64,000 nt of DNA, taken from IMG/VR virus record IMGVR_UViG_3300043409_002272, positions 1-64,000 of that record. One strand, 5' to 3'. The notes beneath the pieces were generated by a model. That model made no database searches. It was given only the letters and a program-made list of their open reading frames with translations, and was not told where the DNA came from. Shown piece by piece: positions 21,601 through 27,605 of this stretch (position 1 is its first letter; the number at the start of each line of letters is the position of its first letter). The translations under genes were made by a program, and so were the position numbers. This DNA comes from a virus.

Positions 21601-24600
21601 TCTGAAGGGAATAAAAGCGATACTCCCGACAGAATGGGCATAAATATGTTAAGGTCTAGTTATTTTTATAATGGTTCAGATAAAACAAAAGCAGTTCCAT
21701 TTGTATCATATGGAAGCCCACCAAACTGGCCAGGTCTTTTTGCATACGAAAATCCAGACAAAACACTTATAGATCCAATTATAAAAGAATCAAATAAAAA
21801 AATACCAACAAAATATCAATCGGTAATAAATTATCTTAAAAAAAACAATAATAATATTGCAAAATATACAATACCAGAAAATTTAGATAATTATGAAGAC
21901 TTACAAATAAATAATAAGTACATGGAAAGTTTAGGGGTTGAAAAAATAGAAAGTGCAGATACAGAAATAAATAAAAGAATACCAGAATATATTGCACAAA
22001 TAGAACAATTAAAGAAACAAAAAGTTTCAGAAGTTTCAGAAAAGAAACAAGAAAATATAGTAGCTAACATTGCAAACGAAGAAGGAACAACACCCATAGA
22101 TACGCAGATAAGAATGGCAGAGAATGAGGTTCTTGCAGCAAGAGGAAACAAACAATTAGAATCTAAGAAAAAAGCAGAACTAGAAATATTAAAACTAAGA
22201 AGAACAAGTTATAACCAAATTGGATTAACATCTAATGAAAAATTAAAAAATGCTTATGGTCAAAATAGACCAGAAATAAATGAAAACTATGTTAATTCTA
22301 AAGCCTACTTAACTCAAATAAAAGAAGGAACTGGAGAGAAGTTTGTCGCTACAGACATGGGCAAAGAAGACGAGCTTTATTTAAAGAGACAGGGCGATGC
22401 AGGAAGATTAGCACAAATAGGCTTAAGAAGAGAAGTGCAAGCTAGTGCTATACTTGGAAAAATGGTAAAGCTAAAAGGAATTTTTGCTAAAAATCAAGGC
22501 GAAGAATTAAACAAAAAAGAATTTGCTGAAATTGGTAAAGATCCAAATCAATTAATACCTTTAGGTTTAAAAGAATATGCAAGTTTATACAATGGGCAAA
22601 AAGGAAGTTTGGCAAAAGAAGACTTTGATAATCCTAAACTTATACTTCCATTCCAAAAAGAAATTGTTGGATCTTTCTTTAAACAACAATCAAGTTCAAA
22701 ATCTTTGGCAATAAGTGGTAAGGGTCTTCTTGACTTTATTGATCAATATTCAAATATAAAAGACACTAAGGGTTTTGTTGAAGCAAAAGTAAAACAAGCT
22801 GGACCAGATGCTATACCTTTAGTTGTAAGGGCGATAGAAGAAGGTAAAATAAATGCATTGAGCGTTCTTAATGCAGCAGCAGCAAATGTTGGTGGTATAA
22901 GCAGAAAGAGCTTAGAAGGTGCTATTGGAAGAAATAAAGACTTTAATCTATTAGATAAACTCTCCGAAAAACAAGAAGGGAAAGCACAAAAAATTGTTAA
23001 ACCATTTTCTGGAATTGATTTTGCAGAAGGTGAGGATGGTGCTTATGCAACTATAAAGGCAGCAAGTGGAAAAGGTCAAGTTTCGATGTCTGCCAATAAT
23101 ACCGCATTAAGAATAGCTGCTCCATATTTAGCAGGATCGGTTAATAATAATCTTGGTTTACCACTAGGGTATTCTAAAGAACAATTAAAACAATTAGCTG
23201 GAGATGCACCAACATTAGGAAGTCCTAGCGGATCTTTAACATTTGCAGCAGACACACCAAATCTTTTCACTACAGAAGATTTTTTAAATGCCATAAGTAG
23301 CTCAAAAGGATATGCAACTATTTCATCAAAAGCAGTAGTTGTAGAAGAAGATGTTGATGGTAAAAAACAAAGAAAAATTGATTATAAAAGAAATTTGGAC
23401 ATTGCAAATATTGAAAACTCTATAACTAGAGCAGCAATGAAAACTGTTTTAGGTATTAAAGAAATAAATGAAAATGCACCAGAAGAAAATAAAAATGTGG
23501 TTAAAGGAGAACCCAATGAATTTCAAGCTGCAATTATAAAAGAGCGAGATGAGCAAAAGGAATTTGCAGTTAGGAATGCTAAAAACCCTAAAGCAACTAG
23601 AGAACAAACATTAGGTGATGGGCAATACGGAGAAAATAGCGTTGCAAGTCGTACAAGAAGAGGCGAAATAACTGCACAACAAGGTGGGGTGCAATTAGTT
23701 GATCAAATAAACGATAGGAATCAAGCTGCTGAAATTGCAGCACTTCAACCAGGAGATAATGAAGGTCAAATTAGAATTAGGAAAAAGTATCAGAGGATGC
23801 AAGATGCTAGATATTCCGCTACTGGTGGAATGGTAAACTATCTTTCATCTGGTGGTGTTCCTAGTCATAGTCCTAATCCTGATCCTTCGTTCTTTAAGCC
23901 TAAAGGTACAGATACAGTACCCGCTATGCTCACGCCAGGTGAGTTTGTAATAAACGCCTCTGCTACTGCCAAACATGGTGATTTATTAAGTGCGATAAAT
24001 AGCGGTAAAGATGTTGGATATTCATCTGCTGGCGGGATGGTTTATTTAGAAAATGGCGGAGAAGCAAGAAAAAAAGCATTTTATGAAAAAATGAATAGAC
24101 AAAAAAAGTTCGAAGAAGAATCAAGATATTTAGTTGATGATAAAAATAAAGATAAAAATACTTACACGCAAGACAGAAAAGATGATTTAGAATCTACTGC
24201 TAATAGGGCAACTCAAAATTTCTCTCGTAGACAGAACCAATTTATACAAGATGAAGATAATAGCAATAATGCTGCAACAGAAATGGTTTTTAATGCTATG
24301 GGTATGACTGGACTTGCAAAAGCAGGGATATCTGCGATTTCAAAATTTGCAATGAAGCCATCATTTAAGACTGCTTTAAGTGGAGCAAAACATGTTGGAA
24401 AAGACTATCTTAAAGAAAAAGCAGAGAATAAAGGCGTAGATATTATTAAGTCAAATACAGAAAAATTACTTGGATATGCAAGCGGTGGATTAGTAAGTTA
24501 TTTATATAGTGGTGGATACTCACAAAGAAGAGCAAAATTAGGTGCTTATAGTGGTAGCGATGAAAACACCCAAATGACTTTTGATAAAGAAGGATATGCT

Positions 24601-26535
24601 GAAAATATTGGAAAGGTTACCACTTCAAACATAACTGATAGAATAGCACTAAAGAATCAAGGTGAAAATAATGCCCTTCAAATGTTTACTAACACTAGAT
24701 TTAGAGGTGGTAGAGGAAGTCTTGCAGATAATATAAAAGCTGGATTTTCTACTGGGTCTGGTGGCGTTTCTGCTCAACAAGCACTATCTTTTCAAGATCC
24801 AACTAAGCCTGGTGGCGAAGGCGTAACATCAGCAGCAATGGGTATGCTTGGAGATGTTCAATCGAGAATGAAGGGCAACAATAATCCACTTGGAAATATT
24901 TCTGCTACTGGTGCAGAAGTAAATGAATTAAAACAGGCAAAATTAAATGAGCCAGAAATACAAAAGGGTGCTGATGAATTTAAAAGATTAATGGAAGAAG
25001 AAAAAAAAAGAAGGGAAGAAGAAAATAAAGCACAAGAAGAAAGCACATATGCAAGTTTGGGTGGTTTGATTTATGCTCAAAATGGATATGACCCATATTA
25101 TGATTACATGAATCAAAATTATGATTACATGAATCAAATTTCTGATGGTGGAGTTCAACAAGTACAAAATACGATTTATGGAAACACAATAAGAAATCAA
25201 AGGGAAAAACAAAAAAGTCCTCGTTACCTACAAGCAGAACAATATCAACAACAACAATTTCAACTTAGAAATCAAGCATATCAATCACAACAACGAAAAT
25301 CGCAAAATCCTAAACGGCAGCAACAACCAGAACAATGGCAAATAAATTGGCAACAACAGCAACAAGCAAATCCATATGCAGCATTGCGATCAAAACCAAT
25401 GTTTCCAGAACAGAGACAACAACAATCAGAAAATTTTCAAAACCAAAGGGCATATCAAGCAAAGCAAGAAATGTATGGCGGTCCTAGTGCCCAACCAGCA
25501 TTTCAAGCAAGTAATTATGCAGGAAGTTTCTTTAATCAAGTTCCACAGCAACAACAAGTAGCACAAGACCCAAAACGAAAACAATTAAGTTTGTTTGGAA
25601 TGAATCTAGGGTCATATAGTTCTGGTGGTAATGTAGATACTATTCCAGCCATGTTAACTCCTGGCGAGTTTGTGGTAAATAAACAAGCCTCATCTAAGAA
25701 CTCTTCTTTATTACATGCAATAAATAATGGTCAAGAAGTGACTGGATTTAAAAATGGTGGTAGCGTTGGAAATATTCGTGGAAGAAAAGTAGATCCAATA
25801 GAATCTGGAATAAGCTCATTAGCTGGCAAATTATCTGGAGTTGGAAATAAATTTGTTCAGAGTGGCGATTCATTTAAGAGTGGGGCCAGCCTTAATAAAG
25901 AAGGATCACAAAACATATTAAATTCTTCATCGAAGTTTAATGATGGAGTTGGAAATTTTGCTGATTCTGCCACTAAAATATCAAAAAGAAAGGGCTATAA
26001 TTCTGGCGGTATGGTAAATTATTTTGCAGATGGTGGATTTACACCAAGAGGTTCAGACACTGTTCCTGCCATGCTGACACCAGGAGAGTTTGTGGTAAAT
26101 AGAGAATCAACATCTAAAAATTTAAATTTATTAAAAAATATAAATGGAAATGCTAGTTATATGTCTAATGGTGGAGTTATGTATGCTAGAAGGGGAAGAC
26201 CTGTTGGAAATCCACAACAAGACTCATCTCCAGCAATAGATATGACTTCAGTTACAGAATTAGCCAATGCAATAAGTACATTAGGAACTACATTTCTCAA
26301 GCCTTTTGGTGAACAAGTAGATGCATTTAAAAATTATGCTGAAGCTTTACAAACACAAATCAATAAAATACCAACAGTAGTAAGAATAGAAGTCATGGGT
26401 AGTTTAAATGCTGCTTTAAATATTGACTTTAATCCAGATGGCGTATATACAGCGGTAACACAAGCAACCCAAGAATTACAAGGGTTTATAATTGCAGAAA
26501 TAAATAAACAACTTGGAAATGATATGAGAGCATAA
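9682..26535 (+). CDS. Giant tail tape measure protein (5,617 residues)
   Basis: It sets tail length and forms the rod inside the tail tube that is released during infection. The N-terminal region (~60-330) matches phage tail tape measure domains of the TP901 type (VDFDREMIRLRQVSGDTAQ..., ETTRESAESIGTGLRTIF). Hydrophobic stretches near residues 406-453, 1014-1076 and 2675-2710 could enter a membrane during DNA ejection. Eight copies of a PGxG-D-VPAMLTPGE(F/M)VV motif are spread along the chain. A J-domain lies at ~784-845, Lys/Pro/Thr linkers at ~1255-2110, a long helical core at ~2270-3650, an unrecognised insert at ~3715-4610 and a Gln-rich part at ~5164-5313. It is among the longest tape measures one would expect; at about 1.5 A per residue a fully helical ruler would span roughly 840 nm, but linkers and inserted domains make that an upper estimate. 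GAGGT precedes the ATG. Confidence 0.95.
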   Translation: MAFNLTAQLNIALNSASLKNAQNQLNAALNSNAQFKLGIDRNSTSGLSQIKSQITESTNAMENFGRQAGFAAKRFAAFAVTAGSIIAFTNTMKEAVSAAVDFDREMIRLRQVSGDTAQDVAAVGQEITGLSKNLGVSSKDLVGVAVVLKQANLTLSETKDALEAMAQAALAPNFDNLKDTTEGAIAIMKQFKVEAKDLGAALGSVNAVAGEFAVEASDIVEAIRKTGGAFKAAGGNLNELIALFTSVRQTTRESAESIGTGLRTIFTRIQRNDTANALKEIGINLRYTADEARALGDVGLEQQFVGPYEAVKRLSAGLSELRSTDPRFSAIVEQLGGYRQISKVIPLIQEFATAQKALGVAQAGSVSLAVNAGQAQDALAVKLQKLKESFFEVGRSIVNSPGFRSLADTFIGAATSVLSLINSLKGLLPLFTALAAVKIGQGIGSFATGFVKGAGADNSSARTNKKAYGGFLRMRTGGIVPGSGTGDKVPALLEPGEMVIPRNQVVRQKYNQENMPGNAGEVKNITIKGRQRLKNKEGQNLFSTLDLPENTRKISVSDWLSKKIPGSENIDVDDEKQVSEYLAKKKKNKPNKAKKETHFTHGDLGYTYEIKDASGQTTQTKHYSNIGIDLPSNWNLDWNKQPNHIFVKGKTLQNYIQKRNVFKTFQGKGSTSSLYTTKDLKAFFSKTENIKNAKSILINSIKENQKYDIDPQVSNSLEPAFSNINNLINKFHDKEESNQNFGITAFSKNKKVIGVPKLAFGGSVNRQRFMEGNSVGPKPFPSNFSPEEILNLVKGVIHTDEVIKGAFRVAAKINHPDKNPTAKPNGNMERVNAALKTLLDRNILIRARAEAGPKTTNNTRKNTSTPPPPKNNAQSEDQIFRAVFGDAPTKDEARSQWQGTNPETFTKPNRFDSFEAARGIRPNEEAKERAKTDNASTAYSQRQKSAKAKTFPYYADGGPIIRMKKGGIVPGSGSGDKVRALLEPGELVVPKNQVARQKFGSGGGPKRLTVGDKSVLLGVSLAVPGLLVPFAASLFGMESIIGENAGPLAGLTYAGLAAATSIGSGLTIGGLGNLVGKKIFSSPKQIEEKKQAKKLEAESKIKKQYEKRNIADRRSILLPVGGEEGSNIKPHFVTVQELSRSRAPDSGNPLKDFSSSDTYDARKNIEFHKEKRKQKFAEKYLGIKKAKGIFGGLRDMFSKLNGPSLLKPNLKKDPKTGKLVSDTKEFQKFQYERQVKRGHREYVNQAGRRPDEDEATAKPVVSAPVAKPIATATTAKPGISEQEALAAWGKIDQEGMENPKVRSALAAWDKIYNEDIASPEAKSALAAWTKVYNEEPQGPKYSERLNEARAVLNKAKSESQGPNWLERKNEASRILQEEKAKARGPNWEERKNEAWRILNEIRKTGKPYVSTPTAKPVVSAPAPKPTATTPTAKPVVSAPVSKPTATTPTAKPVVSAPVSKPTATAPIPNKPEPNKKVYTNEEILAAMRKFEKESASGKYDAKIINGKRVYEDVQLPPEIASLEKGSTLFNADYSEGDIQAFEKFGSATIERRKGRLPNSFYPPEIRFNNANGRARGSSPTSSTISNILSRGPTDKRFTAEEAEAETKRWLDIKKAEKEAATAKPVVSAPVPKPNATATAPIPTAKPKPTAKPVVKPKNLEEFTNALSPKQLADFKEKIKAAKEIIVNARTSGSMKLKSVGFNFLGTKFNVVPNKDIVDKGTTKPTEEKPTYDLKGVKSLDELLSKLPPKHSEGLRAKIGRAQDKFLETKDIKGLKFNYDFGDKRGALNVQIDKDLIKFGTIGSFPWKPKTPKEKRTEELRVATERNARKKAKNIARTASATDTVKAKVDNDQSLTDIISGIDEENQQNKTFGIARDTKVFEGSDQYKELQKKLALDRQRREGRGLPNPKESLEPKNLIGINENYKAPQEQQQKDIIGTSPQAQKLRMQMQEREFENPFIGIAKDQKTKKEPRVKKTEAERYKLSRKQSAPAQEKTLFDEMELAKIGSYGTQEQKIKDNADALKRLRDTSAENRIKGNLRLNETQSNRVRERGFANENLADNLRSLRSTATAKPVVSETKPQAQATIPIAIAKPVVSELKPQAQAAKPIVSLPNTQIPEDNYDPYAKVKKPRKPRKPRATKNTSNTASYDAQEAEYQRLLAGIAATSRTKKGRFATGGLVPGTGNSDTVPMDLPEGSFVIRKSSVNKIGADNLAKASRFASGGTVPALVMPGEYIYSPKEASKIGSSKLHAMNQFAKFARGGSVKLGKGGTPLSEDNTFDPADPRKMARLAKQLVDQQMQNNPDLTRSQARTQARTSYNDIKTKGQKLVDTSAEANRLKQQLERSTKTLEDQQTVTENLSKGIKGLEAAQKKQEAFLRANPGDARAQKKLDSVNNQLADKRRELVSEKSRLVPLQKTVAADQAKYKTAEDEQSKAKVDLDQYKVNKSGEVTKNNKVVGEQSSRGPGSISDIVKQKTAQFETTFGKKATKEDKKNLKMEALGEYRTGVEKQVRADAVKRGKPVSELQVQSVVDNYVNQASKGQRKLITNAQGEVTGDTGLGRKLAGGGYKETGELTKGGALKDFGQRALFGSKRTDFEAGAEGTRQFKQDKASGIANRITTAAVGGSLLASGLRAGAPEVSSLAKANEQGVVVEDKAQQEAYRSTLAFSGAIEKAGTYAATTAQAFSALGPVGTIVGGALGGLVGLFKGYADGVKEAEAQIREIKIGAAVSGLQGTFEKLNSGLKTFDDSIADSITANQKIITEGNAGKAFAESGGEKNGFDRLISGITGGGFGGFDVKKFNEINSKNQKEAGASQIVPLTNILNKQAEQLGSSAVKQAGGNAGALDYKDFAASLDAKLTSGGGGFNNAQIQKVASARNVSFDDVKKEIVKVMKDSFKAAQLEKTQKEAVTANQRAINSMSLLSEAVAAAATSVEHFSSKLSTNESLFSGDIGSTKVTGISNQFDQKSTPDFNSFNSAVSKLSDSLGSYGNEFKDQGNAINAASQALPSLLAGAIEDPTGGQDISVQIAAGLREALGAQGIKGAGAERVVSSVAGNVSGQEYTKLLAEAGGDVSKVAEKLLGNIKDPFLNASKEISSKLENASNQYISGLENLAQRQKSIGDSFKSLEGAKLQRDRFTADTVATNAGLPSQAGNLISVDRQMQGFRTNQERLTGTKGAEAQDSRVIGDNLKRTQERIRELEPKVQNASGAEGGGAAFRGAASELVKLKSEASNLQESLKNLADQSNNLAILEGKLGQVRQERDNETQRGKEFLTADPKERQKILQDRVQGQGLLKQAQAQGGNVSNFSSGQNKALFAFLDSFGPVGKDIADNIVRNTTGLGKKKPEEDMLVGKLAKVYDEQVKANQELIGNQRSLQTDYFSQLTKQNTTFYSNLDKFIAGMEKSQVQDEKNREVAKSAKIKDVKEKTGFLTDAGVTDENLDVVKGNKGKISELIKAKEARKNEGEKFNNTESLLNQESFKKGFQNIDSGERGSKAALAIGSQSGTIDELLSKLNFSGKENELVREKASATVSNNSYISISTAILDAIKSVSTQGLTKSQERVTTAEKGAGELGVKIANKAQEQGINAEKFESSLTAVSELNQGIGVKLTAAAETATTNINRLSASISGLGAQQQGIAPVNVNANPAQAIGFAVGGPAFAPRGTDTVPAMLTPGEFVVNRNAAQQNLPLLKSINSGKTSYLAEGGEVLDKRIKASEEVMNIWNQVGPTKEEKIAAIKNNISSKFNSLKNSTLANVPSATQDPEKRKTASSAILSEVISSLSSGQLSQNPNVKKTIEDNGGFESLQDFANIFSGFKQKGETENTSSNKKQELIKEHEALVKKMKEEKVLDIQNLINIKNEDIKNVSTAAVGKFGSVTVKKHLPTLRPDDPNEIIKKNRSYVGYGAEFAGNLMGIDSPAHAIWSLDIEKRTSGDGYNFAEKVATEKIDKLLSLKNLNFDEKSTSLLVNNLESNLKSVFSEGNKSDTPDRMGINMLRSSYFYNGSDKTKAVPFVSYGSPPNWPGLFAYENPDKTLIDPIIKESNKKIPTKYQSVINYLKKNNNNIAKYTIPENLDNYEDLQINNKYMESLGVEKIESADTEINKRIPEYIAQIEQLKKQKVSEVSEKKQENIVANIANEEGTTPIDTQIRMAENEVLAARGNKQLESKKKAELEILKLRRTSYNQIGLTSNEKLKNAYGQNRPEINENYVNSKAYLTQIKEGTGEKFVATDMGKEDELYLKRQGDAGRLAQIGLRREVQASAILGKMVKLKGIFAKNQGEELNKKEFAEIGKDPNQLIPLGLKEYASLYNGQKGSLAKEDFDNPKLILPFQKEIVGSFFKQQSSSKSLAISGKGLLDFIDQYSNIKDTKGFVEAKVKQAGPDAIPLVVRAIEEGKINALSVLNAAAANVGGISRKSLEGAIGRNKDFNLLDKLSEKQEGKAQKIVKPFSGIDFAEGEDGAYATIKAASGKGQVSMSANNTALRIAAPYLAGSVNNNLGLPLGYSKEQLKQLAGDAPTLGSPSGSLTFAADTPNLFTTEDFLNAISSSKGYATISSKAVVVEEDVDGKKQRKIDYKRNLDIANIENSITRAAMKTVLGIKEINENAPEENKNVVKGEPNEFQAAIIKERDEQKEFAVRNAKNPKATREQTLGDGQYGENSVASRTRRGEITAQQGGVQLVDQINDRNQAAEIAALQPGDNEGQIRIRKKYQRMQDARYSATGGMVNYLSSGGVPSHSPNPDPSFFKPKGTDTVPAMLTPGEFVINASATAKHGDLLSAINSGKDVGYSSAGGMVYLENGGEARKKAFYEKMNRQKKFEEESRYLVDDKNKDKNTYTQDRKDDLESTANRATQNFSRRQNQFIQDEDNSNNAATEMVFNAMGMTGLAKAGISAISKFAMKPSFKTALSGAKHVGKDYLKEKAENKGVDIIKSNTEKLLGYASGGLVSYLYSGGYSQRRAKLGAYSGSDENTQMTFDKEGYAENIGKVTTSNITDRIALKNQGENNALQMFTNTRFRGGRGSLADNIKAGFSTGSGGVSAQQALSFQDPTKPGGEGVTSAAMGMLGDVQSRMKGNNNPLGNISATGAEVNELKQAKLNEPEIQKGADEFKRLMEEEKKRREEENKAQEESTYASLGGLIYAQNGYDPYYDYMNQNYDYMNQISDGGVQQVQNTIYGNTIRNQREKQKSPRYLQAEQYQQQQFQLRNQAYQSQQRKSQNPKRQQQPEQWQINWQQQQQANPYAALRSKPMFPEQRQQQSENFQNQRAYQAKQEMYGGPSAQPAFQASNYAGSFFNQVPQQQQVAQDPKRKQLSLFGMNLGSYSSGGNVDTIPAMLTPGEFVVNKQASSKNSSLLHAINNGQEVTGFKNGGSVGNIRGRKVDPIESGISSLAGKLSGVGNKFVQSGDSFKSGASLNKEGSQNILNSSSKFNDGVGNFADSATKISKRKGYNSGGMVNYFADGGFTPRGSDTVPAMLTPGEFVVNRESTSKNLNLLKNINGNASYMSNGGVMYARRGRPVGNPQQDSSPAIDMTSVTELANAISTLGTTFLKPFGEQVDAFKNYAEALQTQINKIPTVVRIEVMGSLNAALNIDFNPDGVYTAVTQATQELQGFIIAEINKQLGNDMRA
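12031..12216 (+). other. J-domain (DnaJ-like) inside the tape measure
   Basis: Residues ~784-845 of the tape measure align with a J-domain. There is helix I (SPEEILNLVKGV), helix II (DEVIKGAFRVAAKIN), the invariant HPD loop (H815-P816-D817, followed by KNP) and helix III (MERVNAALKTLLD). J-domains stimulate the ATPase of DnaK/Hsp70 chaperones through HPD. It is flanked by a Pro/Gly-rich segment typical of domain linkers. Confidence 0.8.
13531..13899 (+). repeat. Two short tandem repeat families in the tape measure (3 x 60 bp, 3 x 69 bp)
   Basis: An identical 15-mer encoding ALAAW recurs at 13531, 13591 and 13651 (20-residue unit). A second unit with GPxWxERxNEAxxIL recurs with the Gly codon at 13693, 13762 and 13831 (23-residue unit). 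Both encode short amphipathic helices. Confidence 0.85.
13917..14078 (+). repeat. 54-bp tandem repeat, three copies, encoding a TAKPVVSAP linker
   Basis: Copies start at 13917, 13971 and 14025. Diverged single copies of its GACTGCAAAGCCAGTC core lie near 13446, 14542, 15889 and 15948. The core has inverted ends (GACTG/CAGTC). The encoded linker (AKPVVSAPxxKPTAT) separates modules of the tape measure. Confidence 0.85.
14653..15081 (+). repeat. Duplicated ~63-residue domain in the tape measure
   Basis: Copy 1 (14653-14844) and copy 2 (14893-15081) share the order: L(E/D)E, LxPK, a KIxxA helix, then KxxxFxF, NV, KD and GT. The DNA has diverged, so the duplication is old. The fold is unknown. 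Confidence 0.7.
25171..25620 (+). other. Gln/Asn-rich low-complexity segment of the tape measure
   Basis: Residues ~5164-5313 are dominated by Gln, with Asn, Ser and Tyr, including runs of four or five Gln. Composition resembles prion-like or coiled-coil-prone regions. Directly upstream, a 21-bp unit encoding YDYMNQ is repeated twice (about 25101-25139). Confidence 0.75.
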
Positions 26536-26547
26536 TAAGGTAAAATT

Positions 26548-27603
26548 ATGGCAAATTATATTGTATCTGGTGCTGGCAGTGGTGGAAACTTTAATGGCAT
26601 ATTTATATTTGTCAGCGGTTCTTTATATGAAAACAGTGTAGATCCAAATTATGTACTAGTCTATGACTCAGGACTATCTCAGTGGATTATTAGTCATTTT
26701 TCAAGCGTTTATTACTATAATACTGCAAGTGCAGGAAGTCCACCGCTAACAGGATGGCTAACATCGTTAGGTTCAGCACCAGCACCAACAATAACAATTG
26801 TTCCACCACCAAAACTATTTGGCACAAGAAATTTGTTTTTAAAGTCTGCTGTTGAAAACAGTGTTTCTTTGTATATAAGGTCAGTTATATTTGATGCCAA
26901 TATATTACCATTACATTTAAAGGTAAATACTCAAGAACAAACAGACTTATATTTAAAAGCTTTTCCACAAAGTTCAATTAATTTATTCATAAAATATTGG
27001 TATGAACATCAAGACAACCAAGAACTTTACTTAAAAGCATTTTTAGAAGCATCAACCAATTTATTTATAAAAAACATATATTTATATACTGAGACATATA
27101 ATTCTATTGATTTTAATATTCAATCATCAACAACAAATCAAAAAATAAATAGCGTAGAACTTTATATAAAGTCTTTTTTTGAAAATAATTTAGAATTGTT
27201 TTTGATGGTAGATTATAAAGCATTAACAACAAACTTTATTTCTACATACATATCTGGACAAATAGTAAATCAAGCTCATTTTGAAAGTTTAAATCTTTAT
27301 TTGGGCAATAACTACACATTTATTAATAACTCGTTAAATATTACTATAATAGGTCTTGGAACTACATTTAATGCAATACCACATGGTTCGTCTATGCAGA
27401 TGTTTATACAAAGAAATGTCGAAGCAACTTGGAATCATATGCCTTTAATAGCTTATGGTGCTTCCTCTACAATAACTAGCAGTATTGACTTTAATATATA
27501 TCCAAATGACATTTGTTTTTATTCAGTTAGGTTGGTAATCCCAAAAATAAATCAACCATTTAATGGAAATATGCAATTATATACACATGGTTTTGAGGAT
27601 TAA
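26548..27603 (+). CDS. Repetitive beta-rich virion protein downstream of the tape measure
   Basis: A 351-residue protein. The N-terminal ~85 residues look like a small globular domain with a Pro/Ala hinge. Residues ~90-235 repeat a short strand pattern, x-L-(F/Y)-(L/I)-K, about every 13 residues; two of these pairs are nearly identical with a 78-bp period near 26941 and 27019. This looks like a beta-solenoid or stacked beta sandwich. It lies directly after the tape measure, where distal tail proteins are usually encoded. AAGGT precedes the ATG. No catalytic motif is seen. Confidence 0.5.
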   Translation: MANYIVSGAGSGGNFNGIFIFVSGSLYENSVDPNYVLVYDSGLSQWIISHFSSVYYYNTASAGSPPLTGWLTSLGSAPAPTITIVPPPKLFGTRNLFLKSAVENSVSLYIRSVIFDANILPLHLKVNTQEQTDLYLKAFPQSSINLFIKYWYEHQDNQELYLKAFLEASTNLFIKNIYLYTETYNSIDFNIQSSTTNQKINSVELYIKSFFENNLELFLMVDYKALTTNFISTYISGQIVNQAHFESLNLYLGNNYTFINNSLNITIIGLGTTFNAIPHGSSMQMFIQRNVEATWNHMPLIAYGASSTITSSIDFNIYPNDICFYSVRLVIPKINQPFNGNMQLYTHGFED

Positions 27604-27605
27604 AC

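Larger units (their letters stand above)
11110..26106 (+). repeat. Eight dispersed copies of a tape-measure PAMLTPGEFVV motif
   Basis: Copies lie near 11110, 12574, 16207, 16340, 20635, 23896, 25620 and 26032. Each has Gly-Gly, a variable GxxD turn, VPAxLxPGE and a hydrophobic strand ending in N or P. The last four are closest to each other (TPGEFVVN). Short GGMVxYxxxGG segments often lie next to them. Such motifs recur in many phage tape measures; their role is not known. Confidence 0.85.
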
